Assembly: GCA_023227685.1 (NCBI GenBank)
Contig: JALNVG010000064.1
Coordinates: 1-12,165, forward strand
Length of the DNA stretch: 12,165 nucleotides
Reading direction: 5' to 3'
Source of the DNA: Bacteroidaceae bacterium
Lineage (GTDB): Bacteria > Bacteroidota > Bacteroidia > Bacteroidales > Bacteroidaceae
Position 1 is the first letter of the stretch. Each line of letters opens with the position of its first letter. Shown here piece by piece: positions 1 to 8,773 of this stretch. A model generated the notes under the pieces. The model did not search any database, was not told the origin of the DNA, and worked only from the letters and a program-made list of their open reading frames with translations. The translations under genes were made by a program, and so were the position numbers.

Positions 1-1978
1 AATCCATAGCGTTGTAAGTCCGGTCATCTCTCCAAACGGCGACCGTATTGCTTTTGTGGAAAGCAGTTACGACCTGCCCAACGGAAAGTCACATGCCAAG
101 ATATGCGTAATGAATGCCGATGGTTCTAACAAAGCAGCCATTATTTCAAAAGAAAACGGTAGTGAACCTTTTTGGAGCAATGACGGTAAAACACTTTATT
201 TTGTTTCATCAAAAAGCGGTGTTTCACAAATTTATCGCTATAACTTTTCTGATGGTCAGACACAAGAATTAACACATTTCTCTATGGGCATAAATAGCCC
301 GGTATTGTCTCCAGACAATCAGCTGATTGCTTTTTCTACACAAGTTTATCCCGAATGCGGAGCCGACAGTAAGGCAAATGAACTAACTGATTCGTTGGCT
401 ACAAATAGTCCTACCCAAGCTTATCTTGCCGACCACTTGTTATTCCGCCACTGGACTGAATATTCTGCCGGAAAGTGCGCACATATTATTATTTATAACC
501 TTGCCCAACAAACCTATACCGACGTGACTCCCGGAGACTTCGTTTCTCCGATATTTATGCTCGGTGGAGGTGTTGGTTACAATTTCTCACCCGATAGCAA
601 ACAATTATGCTACGTATCAAATCATACTAGCCATCCTGAAGCAAATACCAATGCCGATTTATTCTTAGTGCCTGTCACCGGCGGACAAGCCGTTAATATC
701 ACAAAAGACAACAAAGCTTGGGACGGATCTCCTGTCTATTCGCCCGACGGGAAATACATTGCCTATCGCAAACAAATAATTCCGGACTATGAATCAGATT
801 GCTTCCGAATTGCCATTTACAACCGCAAGACCGGTATTTCGGAAATTCTATCCGATACTTTTGACAATTGGGTGGATGATATCAAATGGGATAGCGATTC
901 TAAGTCCATTTACTTTACAGGTGAGGTGCAGGGATATGAACCTATCTACAAAATAGATATCGCAACTCAAAAAATAACACCGATAAGTGGTGACAAGGCC
1001 ATCTCAACCTTCGATATTGATTTCAAAGGAAATGTTTACTACACAGCAAGTACAACAGGAAAGCCGACTGCTCTATATCGTCAGAGCATGACTGATAAGA
1101 AAGTAACACAGATTACTTTCTTAAATAAAGAACTTGAAAACGACGTGGATATTCGCCCATCGGAAACAATGTGGGTAAAAGGTGCCGATGGTCATAAAGT
1201 AGAAGTTTTCATCGTGAAACCACACAATTTCGATCCAAGCAAAAAGTATCCGCTGATTCTCAATGTACACGGTGGTCCTCAAATGCAATGGATGAATTCT
1301 TTCCGTGGTGATTGGCAGGTTTATCCAGGTGCCGGTTATGTTGTAGCCTACCCCAACCCTCATGGCTCTACGGGATACGGGCAAGCATATACCCGCGAAA
1401 TCTCAGGCGACTGGGGAGGAAAACCTTTTATTGATCTGATGAAAGTAACCGATGCACTGGCCAATCTTTCATATGTTGATTCCACACGAATGGGAGCAAT
1501 GGGTTGGTCTTTCGGAGGCTATATGATGAATTGGTTTCAAGCTAAAACCAAACGCTTCAAATGTCTGGCATCTATGATGGGACTGTATGATTTAAGATCA
1601 ATGTGGGGAGCGACGGAAGAGTTATGGTTTCCTAATTTCGACCTGAAAGGACAACCATGGAACTCCGAACTTTATAAAAAATTCTCACCTTCAGAATATG
1701 TTCATGACTTCGCTACTCCTGCACTTATCATGACCGGTCAACGAGATTTCCGTGTCTCATATACTCAGAGCATACAATATTTTACCACCTTACAAACACT
1801 GGGTATTCCGTCACGACTCATTATTTTGAAAAATGACGGACACTGGCCGAATAATGTAAAATCTATGCCACTTTATTATGATGCGCATCTTGAGTGGTTT
1901 CATAAATACCTCGGCGGAGCTCCGGCACCCTATGATGTAAAGAAGTTGATTAAGAATCAAGTATTCAATCAAGAATAA
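1..1978 (+). CDS. S9 family serine peptidase, DPP5/acylaminoacyl-peptidase-like (5' end missing)
   Basis: This is the C-terminal 658 residues of a prolyl-oligopeptidase-family enzyme that would remove dipeptides or acylated residues from short peptides, probably in the periplasm (location is inference, because the N-terminus is absent). The reading frame is open from base 2 and encodes a beta-propeller motif (SPNGDRIAFV) before the first possible start, the GTG at 56, so the gene begins outside the window. The N-terminal half holds PD40/WD40-like propeller blades (SPDNQLIAFS, SPDSKQLCYVS, SPDGKYIAYR). The C-terminal half is an alpha/beta hydrolase. Its likely triad is Ser in GWSFGGYM (codon at 1508), Asp in GQRDFRV (codon at 1745) and His in NDGHWP (codon at 1841). 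The stretch MMNWFQ, LWFPNFD and SPSEYV resembles DPP5/S9C enzymes more than DPP4. It ends at a strong terminator and converges on the export operon, so no functional link is implied. Family assignment is firm; exact specificity is not. Confidence 0.93.
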   Translation, partial: IHSVVSPVISPNGDRIAFVESSYDLPNGKSHAKICVMNADGSNKAAIISKENGSEPFWSNDGKTLYFVSSKSGVSQIYRYNFSDGQTQELTHFSMGINSPVLSPDNQLIAFSTQVYPECGADSKANELTDSLATNSPTQAYLADHLLFRHWTEYSAGKCAHIIIYNLAQQTYTDVTPGDFVSPIFMLGGGVGYNFSPDSKQLCYVSNHTSHPEANTNADLFLVPVTGGQAVNITKDNKAWDGSPVYSPDGKYIAYRKQIIPDYESDCFRIAIYNRKTGISEILSDTFDNWVDDIKWDSDSKSIYFTGEVQGYEPIYKIDIATQKITPISGDKAISTFDIDFKGNVYYTASTTGKPTALYRQSMTDKKVTQITFLNKELENDVDIRPSETMWVKGADGHKVEVFIVKPHNFDPSKKYPLILNVHGGPQMQWMNSFRGDWQVYPGAGYVVAYPNPHGSTGYGQAYTREISGDWGGKPFIDLMKVTDALANLSYVDSTRMGAMGWSFGGYMMNWFQAKTKRFKCLASMMGLYDLRSMWGATEELWFPNFDLKGQPWNSELYKKFSPSEYVHDFATPALIMTGQRDFRVSYTQSIQYFTTLQTLGIPSRLIILKNDGHWPNNVKSMPLYYDAHLEWFHKYLGGAPAPYDVKKLIKNQVFNQE

Positions 1979-1985
1979 TATTAAT

Positions 1986-2029
1986 AAAAAAAGAATCCCG
2001 CAAATAAAAATGCGGGATTCTTTTTTTTT
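1986..2029. terminator. Bidirectional intrinsic terminator between convergent genes
   Basis: The arms at 1986-2002 and 2011-2027 are perfectly complementary over 17 bp, with an 8-base loop. The GC-containing core is GAATCCCGCA paired with TGCGGGATTC. It is preceded by a run of seven A and followed by nine T, so it can act as a rho-independent terminator for transcripts from either direction. It lies 7 bases after the peptidase stop codon and 21 bases beyond the end of the ABC ATPase gene on the other strand, so it plausibly ends both transcription units. Confidence 0.93.
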
Positions 2030-2050
2030 ATCAATCAACTAATCTTATCA

Positions 2051-2731
2051 TCAAACAAAATCACCTACGGAATCTACAATCTGACCATCAAATAGATTAA
2101 TCGTACGATGAGCAAATGTAGCATCATGCTTGTTATGCGTAACCATCACGATAGTTGTACCTTCGTGATTAAGTTCGGTAAGCAAAGCCATCACCTCTTC
2201 CCCATTCTTTGAATCCAGATTACCGGTAGGCTCATCGGCAAGAATCATCTTGGGATTAGAAACAACGGCACGCGCGATGGCAACTCTTTGCTGTTGTCCA
2301 CCACTCAATTGTTGTGGAAAGTGCCCAGCGCGATGACTGATATTCATTCGCTTCAAAATATCACGAACACGCTCTTTGCGTTCGCTGGCTTTCACATTGA
2401 GATAAGTCAGCGGAAGTTCCACATTCTCGGCCACATTCAATTCATCTATCAGATTGAAACTCTGAAAGACAAAGCCAATCTGCCCTTTTCGAACGCGGGT
2501 ACGTTCTTTTTCTTTTAGAGCACCCACTTCCCTATCCTGCAACCAATACTTACCCTTTGTAGGATTATCCAGCAAACCAAGAATATTCATCAAGGTCGAC
2601 TTACCACAACCGGATGGTCCCATAACGGCAACAAACTCACCATCTTTAACTTCAAGCGATACATTATTCAAAGCAATAGTCTCTACCTCTTCCGTACGGA
2701 AAGACTTACACAAGTTTTCAATTTTAATCAT
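2051..2731 (-). CDS. ABC transporter ATP-binding protein, MacB/LolD type
   Basis: This is the cytoplasmic nucleotide-binding subunit that powers the two FtsX-type permeases encoded just upstream; it would act as a dimer. All hallmark motifs are intact over 226 residues, the usual length for a stand-alone MacB/LolD-type ATPase: Walker A GPSGCGKST (38-46), Q-loop Gln90 in VFQSFN, signature LSGGQ (142-146), Walker B MILADE (162-167), D-loop NLD (171-173) and switch His199 in MVTH. The family (LolD, FtsE, MacB ATPase domain) couples ATP hydrolysis to mechanical movement of periplasmic domains rather than to passage of substrate through the inner membrane. It is the last gene of the five-gene unit, 29 bp after the preceding permease, with an AT-rich leader lacking a clear Shine-Dalgarno. 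Lipoprotein release (Lol) is an alternative role, but a co-encoded TolC and fusion protein favour MacAB-type export. Confidence 0.95.
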   Translation of the reverse strand: MIKIENLCKSFRTEEVETIALNNVSLEVKDGEFVAVMGPSGCGKSTLMNILGLLDNPTKGKYWLQDREVGALKEKERTRVRKGQIGFVFQSFNLIDELNVAENVELPLTYLNVKASERKERVRDILKRMNISHRAGHFPQQLSGGQQQRVAIARAVVSNPKMILADEPTGNLDSKNGEEVMALLTELNHEGTTIVMVTHNKHDATFAHRTINLFDGQIVDSVGDFV

Positions 2732-2760
2732 GATTTCTTTTATTTTTATTTGTTATTATA

Positions 2761-5142
2761 TTATTCACCTTTCAAATACTTCACCGGATTACTGTTGGCT
2801 ACTTTGTAACAATTGATATTTACAACAGCTAAGATAATGATCAGAACAGCCAACCCACATCCCAAGAACAGAAATAGACTCAATGAAGCCTTTTCACTGA
2901 ATTGTTCCTGCCATTTGCGGGCAACAAGCAATGCACCGATACCTCCGATCACCAAAGACGGTATGGCTATACGCAGAATATCTTTTATGAACAAAACAAG
3001 AATATTTTTTACTTGGGCACCGTTCACCTTGCGAATTGCTATCTCCTTATGACGACGGGAAACTTCATCGTTCGTATATCCTATTAATCCGATCAGTGCA
3101 ATAAGAAGCGTAATCAAACCTCCGATCATTACAGAATCACGAAAACGACGTGAATCCTGATACAAATCAGTTATCAGGGAATGATAACTAACGATAGAGA
3201 TAACTTTATCCGGATATAAACGCTGCATCTTTTGAGTAGCCTCCTTCAGAACATCTCCGGTCAGTGTATGAAATTTAATCAGTATATTATTACAAGTCCT
3301 CTTGGTATAAAACATGATACTGGGACGGGTATCTTGCGAACTGATACTACCTATACGTATATCCTGATATACGCCACAAATCACAAAAGTTTCGTTGTTG
3401 TGCTGACTATGTTCGGTGATTAAGATTCTCCGGCCAACCACATTATCATCCCAATGAGCCAACAGTTTCATCTTATCGACGAAGCTGTGGCTTACCATAA
3501 CCTCGCGCAAACTATCGGTATGTTCGGTAAAGTTCCGACCTTGAACAATCTTTATACCCATTGTAGAAAGGTACCCGTCAGAAACGCTATACAAGTCAGC
3601 TATATTCATATACTCCCGATCATCTCCCGGCAAACGGATATTATTGCCACTTTGAAAATCAGTCAACATACAATCGGCAGAAGTAACACTCTCCACACTT
3701 GACATCTTCTGCAATTCCGTTATCGATCTAGCTCTCTGCTCTATCGGTATACCATCAAGATTCATCGTTGCTAAATTCTCGTAAGAATATCCGGGATTGT
3801 CGTTGATCATCATGCTATACTGCTTGTTGATTACAAAGAGTAAGCTGACCAAAAAACCCGCAGCAATAAACTGAACAGAAAGCAATAGCAATTTCCAACG
3901 ACGGCGCGTTTCTTTATATCCCCGGAATGCCGACGCCACAGGCACAGACGAATAAAGCCATCCGGGTATCAGTCCTCCGGTTAATAAGATAAGCAGACAG
4001 ACAACAACCAAGATCCAACTTCCCTTATTGAAAAGAAGTGCTGTGATTGAAGCATCCAAGATGTTTTCTATCGTTCCCTTGCAGACAAATATCAGTACTG
4101 CCGCCAGCAGTATGGAAAGAATTAAATGTACAAGCGTCTCCATGAATATGATGCCGTGAATGTTTCGCCCTTCGGCACCATAACATTTGCGTACTGCCAT
4201 CTCCTTCCCTCTCCTTACCATATTGCCCATTACAACAAGCAAATAATTCATCACGGCCGAAAAGATAAGAACAAAAGCCAACAGCGAAAGAATCCATATC
4301 ATTTTCTTTACCGTAGCATCGGAAGTATGGACACTGGTGAGCGGTGTAAATGAATAATTCATCTCAAGACCCGCCTTCTTCAATTCCTCCAGAGGAAGAT
4401 TCTCCTTACGCATTTTCTCCACCTGCGAACGAATATCGTTAATCGTACAGCCGGGAGACAAACGAATAAACGATTTATAACGATCGTTGCCTACCCAGTT
4501 TTTTGTACCATCATACCGGAGTTTACCCATTGTCGACATAGACATAATCACATTAATCGAACTGAGATACGAATTTCTCGGGATATCCTCGTATACGCCT
4601 CCTATGGTTACTTCAAAATGGCCAAAGTCTTTCAATATCAGTTTAAGCCCGACCACATTGCCACCTATCGCCTCGGCAAAACGACGATTGACCATACAAT
4701 AATTGGGGCGTGAAAGCACATCTGAGGGATTACCTTGCAAGATAGGACGATAAAAGACATCAAAGAAACAGCTGTCGGCCAAAGCAATGTTGCCCGAAAC
4801 CGTCTTTCTATCTTGCGTTTCGCAGGCACAATTTGCTGCAGCAAACGTATAACGCGTTGCAGCTTCCACTTGAGGAACATAACGTTTCACACCAGGTGCC
4901 ACAGCTCCGCTGGTTTGCGGAAATTCCTTAAATTCGCCATCTTTAATAACAGTTTCATTAATTATATAAGTTCTGTCCGACTTTGGGAAAAACGTATCAT
5001 AGCTTTGTTCGAAATAAGCTTTGGCAATCAATATGGAACCGACAGCAAGTCCCACTCCCAAGCAAATGATCTTAACGACATTATGCTGCCCGGGGTTACC
5101 CAAATTACGAATAGCATTTTTAAAATTAGTGAAGATTTTCAT
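2761..5142 (-). CDS. ABC transporter permease, duplicated MacB/FtsX type (second permease)
   Basis: This inner-membrane permease has 793 residues and eight predicted membrane segments, at about 22-44, 277-307, 326-351, 372-397, 416-437, 671-691, 719-743 and 754-775. The layout is TM1, periplasmic MacB domain, three TMs of an FtsX domain, then TM5, a second periplasmic domain and a second FtsX triplet, so it is a fused double half-transporter of the kind common in Bacteroidota. The cytoplasmic coupling motif EMAVRKCYGA after TM2 recurs as EIAIRKVNGA after TM6, and the C-terminus ends in the typical NPVKYLK. It starts 11 bp after the stop of its paralogue, and the two probably work as a pair with the downstream ATPase. 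Unusually, the first periplasmic domain has cysteines at 105, 107, 125 and 149. The ATG at 5142 is the only well-placed start. MacB-type permease is secure; substrate is unknown. Confidence 0.92.
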   Translation of the reverse strand: MKIFTNFKNAIRNLGNPGQHNVVKIICLGVGLAVGSILIAKAYFEQSYDTFFPKSDRTYIINETVIKDGEFKEFPQTSGAVAPGVKRYVPQVEAATRYTFAAANCACETQDRKTVSGNIALADSCFFDVFYRPILQGNPSDVLSRPNYCMVNRRFAEAIGGNVVGLKLILKDFGHFEVTIGGVYEDIPRNSYLSSINVIMSMSTMGKLRYDGTKNWVGNDRYKSFIRLSPGCTINDIRSQVEKMRKENLPLEELKKAGLEMNYSFTPLTSVHTSDATVKKMIWILSLLAFVLIFSAVMNYLLVVMGNMVRRGKEMAVRKCYGAEGRNIHGIIFMETLVHLILSILLAAVLIFVCKGTIENILDASITALLFNKGSWILVVVCLLILLTGGLIPGWLYSSVPVASAFRGYKETRRRWKLLLLSVQFIAAGFLVSLLFVINKQYSMMINDNPGYSYENLATMNLDGIPIEQRARSITELQKMSSVESVTSADCMLTDFQSGNNIRLPGDDREYMNIADLYSVSDGYLSTMGIKIVQGRNFTEHTDSLREVMVSHSFVDKMKLLAHWDDNVVGRRILITEHSQHNNETFVICGVYQDIRIGSISSQDTRPSIMFYTKRTCNNILIKFHTLTGDVLKEATQKMQRLYPDKVISIVSYHSLITDLYQDSRRFRDSVMIGGLITLLIALIGLIGYTNDEVSRRHKEIAIRKVNGAQVKNILVLFIKDILRIAIPSLVIGGIGALLVARKWQEQFSEKASLSLFLFLGCGLAVLIIILAVVNINCYKVANSNPVKYLKGE

Positions 5143-5153
5143 ATTCTCGCAAA

Positions 5154-7493
5154 TTAATTATTTTTTATACTCTCTACCGGATTAACATTAGCTGCATGAT
5201 AGCTCTGGATAAACACTGTGACAAAGGAAACGATCAAACAGAACAATCCGGACACAATAAATATCCATGGGCTCAAGTGAATACGATAGCTATATGAAGA
5301 CAACCAATCATTCATGAAATAATAGATAACAGGCACAGCAACAACAAAAGCTATGACGACATAACTCAAGAACGTACGTATCAGTTTAATCCATATCTCA
5401 CGGCTACTACTTCCGAAGACCTTGCGAACTGCTATTTCCCGACCATGCTGTTGGATAAAATAAGTACTCATGGCCAGCAACCCCAATAATGAAATCAAAA
5501 TTGCTATTGCGGCAAAGAGCATTATAATCTTCGAAACACGAATTTGGCTCTCGAAATTATTTTCTATTTTTTGATCTGTATAAGGATTGTCTTCGGTCAA
5601 TGTTTCATCATACACCTCTTTATAGACTTTTTGTACTTGCTGGTAAGCTTCCACAGGATTACCGGTCACCTGAATGACAAAAGCCCAAGGCCAACTTATT
5701 TCTTTTTTGATGCTGATCATAACAGGATGTTCTTTTGTAGTAATATCCCCCAAATGAAAATTTCGCACAATACCACGAATAGGATAAGGTTTATCATAAA
5801 GCATGATGCTTTCGGCATCCATATTCAATCCCATCTCTGTAAGAGCCTGCTTATTGACATATACTCCATTTTCATCATCAAGATGATTGTTGCGTATTAA
5901 TTTCAAACCATAGATACTCATAAAAGAAGAATCGGCCCTAAATACCTGAAAACTAATAGTCTTTCCCTGATAGGTCATTGTATTATTATTACCACGATTA
6001 AAAGGAGTACCTTGTGTTGCTGAAACATCCTTAACACACGCTTGTTGCCTCAACTCGTTGATAAATGTTCTTACTTTCGTACTGTCACCGAGATTATTTA
6101 TCGTAATAATATTTTCTTTATTATATCCTAATGGTGCATTGATCAAATGACGTATTTGACAAATCATCGTAATGGATACAGCTATCATAACAATTGTTAT
6201 CGCATTCTGAAAAGTAATAAAGATTTTACTGAACACCATCTTGGTCTTACGACGAAAAGTTCCACGCACAACTTCTATCGGTTTTGCCGCCGATAAAACG
6301 ATTGCCGGCATTATACCTGCAACTGATCCTATCACAAAAACAAGAAGAAGAATTATCAACAAATTGCCAGGCATAAATACGCTGCCCATGTACAACGTCG
6401 TATGAAGTAAATGATCAGCATAGGGCGCAAAAACAAAAGCCAACAGAAGTCCCACCGCCAATGATATGACACATAACAGAATACTCTCTAAAATTAATCG
6501 CAGCATGATTTCTTTCCTAAAACTTCCTAATAATCTTCTGGTAGCCATTTCCTTGGCACGGAATCCTGCTTGGGCAACGGTCAGATTAATATAATTCATC
6601 ATGGAAAATAATAAAATCACCAACCCGACTGCAAAAAGAATATCTACCAGCTTCTTATCTCCACGGTCGGTATTTCCACTATCACTCTCACGTGAAGAAA
6701 AGTATAATTTATTCAAAGGAGTGAGATTAACTCCTTCATCCATATCTTTCAATTGATAAAGCCAGAAGAAAGTCTTGAAATAGCTCTTCATATCTTCCGT
6801 CTTAGATAGCAAGTCGGTATTCGGACGGGCAAGGATAAAGACATCCGATCCGACGGCATTACTCATATCGGGACTGATAAATTCGTTACTAATATATTTC
6901 AAATTTTCAAATCGCACCAATATATCTATATCCCTGATACAAGAATTCTTCATCTCTTCAGCCACACCGGTTACTACAAAATTAATAGAATCCCTCCATT
7001 TTATATTTTTGCCCACAGGATCAATGTTTCCGAATAATTTGCGGGCAAAATCCTCAGTTATCACTGCACTGTTGGGAGCATTGAGAACAGTATTACGATC
7101 TCCTTCCAACAATTTAAAATCGAACAATTTATAAAAAGTCGAATCCACAAAGAGAAAAGTAGCACTCAACTTCTCTCCGGTAGGCAAACTTACTTTTGAT
7201 TTTTGCTTATTAATAGCACAAGTAGCTTCTATCTGGGGATAACGGCTCAACAGCCTCGGCTGTATGGCGTGATGACTACCGATAGACTCTTCTCCATTTT
7301 CGGACCGGCCGAGTGCATAGATACGCTCGGCTTTGCTATGCATTTTATCCACACTAAATTCTTGTTGCGTATATATGCCAATAAGAATAATGAACATCAA
7401 ACTAACGGATAATCCGAATACCTCGATTATCGTATACGCCTTATTTCTACTCAAGAATTTAAAGTACGACTTAAAATGAAATATTTTATTCAT
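5154..7493 (-). CDS. ABC transporter permease, duplicated MacB/FtsX type (first permease)
   Basis: This 779-residue inner-membrane permease is a paralogue of the next gene. Predicted membrane segments lie near 20-42, 283-303, 331-357, 376-398, 421-445, 654-675, 705-725 and 745-765, with large periplasmic domains after TM1 and TM5. The coupling motif occurs twice, as KEMATRRLLGS and REIAVRKVFGS, each following the first TM of an FtsX triplet, and the protein ends in NPVESIK. I chose the ATG at 7493. A TTG three codons upstream (7502) is in frame but has no advantage, and the ATG gives the typical family beginning MNKIFHFKSYFKFL. It lies 21 bp after the fusion-protein gene and 11 bp before the second permease. 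With its paralogue it likely forms a heteromeric mechanotransmitter that moves substrate from the periplasm out through the TolC-like channel. That mechanism is taken from the family (MacB), not shown here. Confidence 0.92.
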   Translation of the reverse strand: MNKIFHFKSYFKFLSRNKAYTIIEVFGLSVSLMFIILIGIYTQQEFSVDKMHSKAERIYALGRSENGEESIGSHHAIQPRLLSRYPQIEATCAINKQKSKVSLPTGEKLSATFLFVDSTFYKLFDFKLLEGDRNTVLNAPNSAVITEDFARKLFGNIDPVGKNIKWRDSINFVVTGVAEEMKNSCIRDIDILVRFENLKYISNEFISPDMSNAVGSDVFILARPNTDLLSKTEDMKSYFKTFFWLYQLKDMDEGVNLTPLNKLYFSSRESDSGNTDRGDKKLVDILFAVGLVILLFSMMNYINLTVAQAGFRAKEMATRRLLGSFRKEIMLRLILESILLCVISLAVGLLLAFVFAPYADHLLHTTLYMGSVFMPGNLLIILLLVFVIGSVAGIMPAIVLSAAKPIEVVRGTFRRKTKMVFSKIFITFQNAITIVMIAVSITMICQIRHLINAPLGYNKENIITINNLGDSTKVRTFINELRQQACVKDVSATQGTPFNRGNNNTMTYQGKTISFQVFRADSSFMSIYGLKLIRNNHLDDENGVYVNKQALTEMGLNMDAESIMLYDKPYPIRGIVRNFHLGDITTKEHPVMISIKKEISWPWAFVIQVTGNPVEAYQQVQKVYKEVYDETLTEDNPYTDQKIENNFESQIRVSKIIMLFAAIAILISLLGLLAMSTYFIQQHGREIAVRKVFGSSSREIWIKLIRTFLSYVVIAFVVAVPVIYYFMNDWLSSYSYRIHLSPWIFIVSGLFCLIVSFVTVFIQSYHAANVNPVESIKNN

Positions 7494-7514
7494 CTGTATC
7501 AATTTATTTTATTC

Positions 7515-8765
7515 TTATTCCAATACCAAAATATCATTATCTTTATAAGCTTCGTAACCACTCACAATTACTTTCTCGCCCGGTTCCAAGCCTTCCAATA
7601 CCTCATAATATTCGGGGTTTTGACGTCCGATACGGATTTTGCGACGATAGGCATGTTTACCATCCTTGTCAAGTACGAATATCCAATTACCACCTGTTAC
7701 AGAAAAGAATGTTCCTTTCGGAATAATGATGGCCGGCTCCGACTGTCCGAGTTGTAAATCGATATAATAAGTTTGTCCGCTACGTATATTGTTCGGACGT
7801 TTTCCGGTGAAAACAAAATCGATTCGGAATTTTCCATCACGAACTTCGGGATAAACTTTGCGGACACGCAATCCGTACTGCTTACCTTCGCGCTCAAAAG
7901 TTGCGGATAATCCCGCACGAACACGATCGATATAATGTTCATCTATCATCACTTCCACTTTATAATCACTCATATCGTTGATTTGTCCGATCATCTGGCC
8001 CGAATTAATATTCTGTCCAAGTTCCACATCAAGCAAACCCACCTCACCGTCTATCTGACTGCACACATTCAAATGCTCTTTACGCTTGCGCACCAGTAAT
8101 ACATTCTTACGCATATTGGCTAAGTTCTCTTCCATCTGGTTGACCTGTGTCAAGCGATATATGCTATCTTGGAGTAACCGTTGTATAATCAGTTTATGTT
8201 TTTTCTGTGCCAGTTCATTATCTTCTTTTGCTTCCAAATAATCTTCACGTGAATTCAATTGTTCCTCATGCAATTTCTCCTGTTGCTGATAAACTCTGTG
8301 CTTACGAATAACATCCTGATCGAGCTGAATCTTTTCATTCTTATTGGTCAACCGATCCTGTTCCATACTGATTTGGGTATTTCGCAATAGATTTTGCTTC
8401 TCGGCCAATTCAGATTCGGCATTTAATATTTGCAAGTCAAGATTGGAGTTTCTCAATCGTACCAAGACATCTCCTTTTTTAACCTGAGCGCCTTCATCAA
8501 CCACTTTCTCTATCACGATACCACCCTCTTCGGGACTTAACTGTACCACGCTGATCGGTTCCACCTGTCCGTCCAGACGTACATAATCATTAAACTGTTC
8601 CTTTTTGACATCTCCGATACTCAATCCCCTCTTTTCCACCTTCAAGGTGTTGGAGAAGTTTCCAAAAGCTAACCAGAGTAATACGACAAGGGCCAAACAT
8701 CCTCCTACTATATAAGGAATATATTTACGGGGAACACCTTTCTTCTTTTCAAGTTTTATATCCAT
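7515..8765 (-). CDS. HlyD/MacA-family membrane fusion (periplasmic adaptor) protein
   Basis: This 416-residue adaptor would bridge the inner-membrane permeases and the outer-membrane channel. After a short lysine-rich cytoplasmic N-terminus there is one membrane anchor (about 15-34), then a beta-barrel/lipoyl part with the characteristic GGIVIEKVVDEGAQVKKGDVLVRL (77-104, written here as recognised features: VxEGxxVKKGDxL). A long alpha-helical coiled-coil hairpin follows (about 109-233), rich in E, K, Q and L. Next come the second lipoyl half, GEVGLLDVELGQNINSGQ (240-257), a beta-barrel (about 268-345) and a C-terminal membrane-proximal domain with IIPKGTFF and LEGLEPGEKVIVSG. It is not a lipoprotein, as no lipobox is present. 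The gene begins 8 bp after the TolC-like gene, and its gene order is the usual one for a tripartite exporter. The assignment is firm at family level. Confidence 0.94.
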   Translation of the reverse strand: MDIKLEKKKGVPRKYIPYIVGGCLALVVLLWLAFGNFSNTLKVEKRGLSIGDVKKEQFNDYVRLDGQVEPISVVQLSPEEGGIVIEKVVDEGAQVKKGDVLVRLRNSNLDLQILNAESELAEKQNLLRNTQISMEQDRLTNKNEKIQLDQDVIRKHRVYQQQEKLHEEQLNSREDYLEAKEDNELAQKKHKLIIQRLLQDSIYRLTQVNQMEENLANMRKNVLLVRKRKEHLNVCSQIDGEVGLLDVELGQNINSGQMIGQINDMSDYKVEVMIDEHYIDRVRAGLSATFEREGKQYGLRVRKVYPEVRDGKFRIDFVFTGKRPNNIRSGQTYYIDLQLGQSEPAIIIPKGTFFSVTGGNWIFVLDKDGKHAYRRKIRIGRQNPEYYEVLEGLEPGEKVIVSGYEAYKDNDILVLE

Positions 8766-8773
8766 TATGCTTT

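Noticed and set aside
56..58. GTG as the start of the S9 peptidase
   Set aside because: The frame is open upstream to the window edge and encodes a conserved propeller-blade motif, so the GTG is an internal Val codon.
4735..5157. 140-codon plus-strand frame across the start of the second permease
   Set aside because: It is opposite a well-supported permease gene and its translation shows no recognisable domain.
6553..6570. Sigma-54-like sequence TTGGCACG...TGCT on the plus strand inside the first permease gene
   Set aside because: GG and GC are 11 bases apart instead of 10, and it would read antisense within a coding region with no gene to serve.
7494..7502. TTG start for the first permease (three extra codons)
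   Set aside because: An ATG three codons later gives the usual family N-terminus and nothing favours the TTG.
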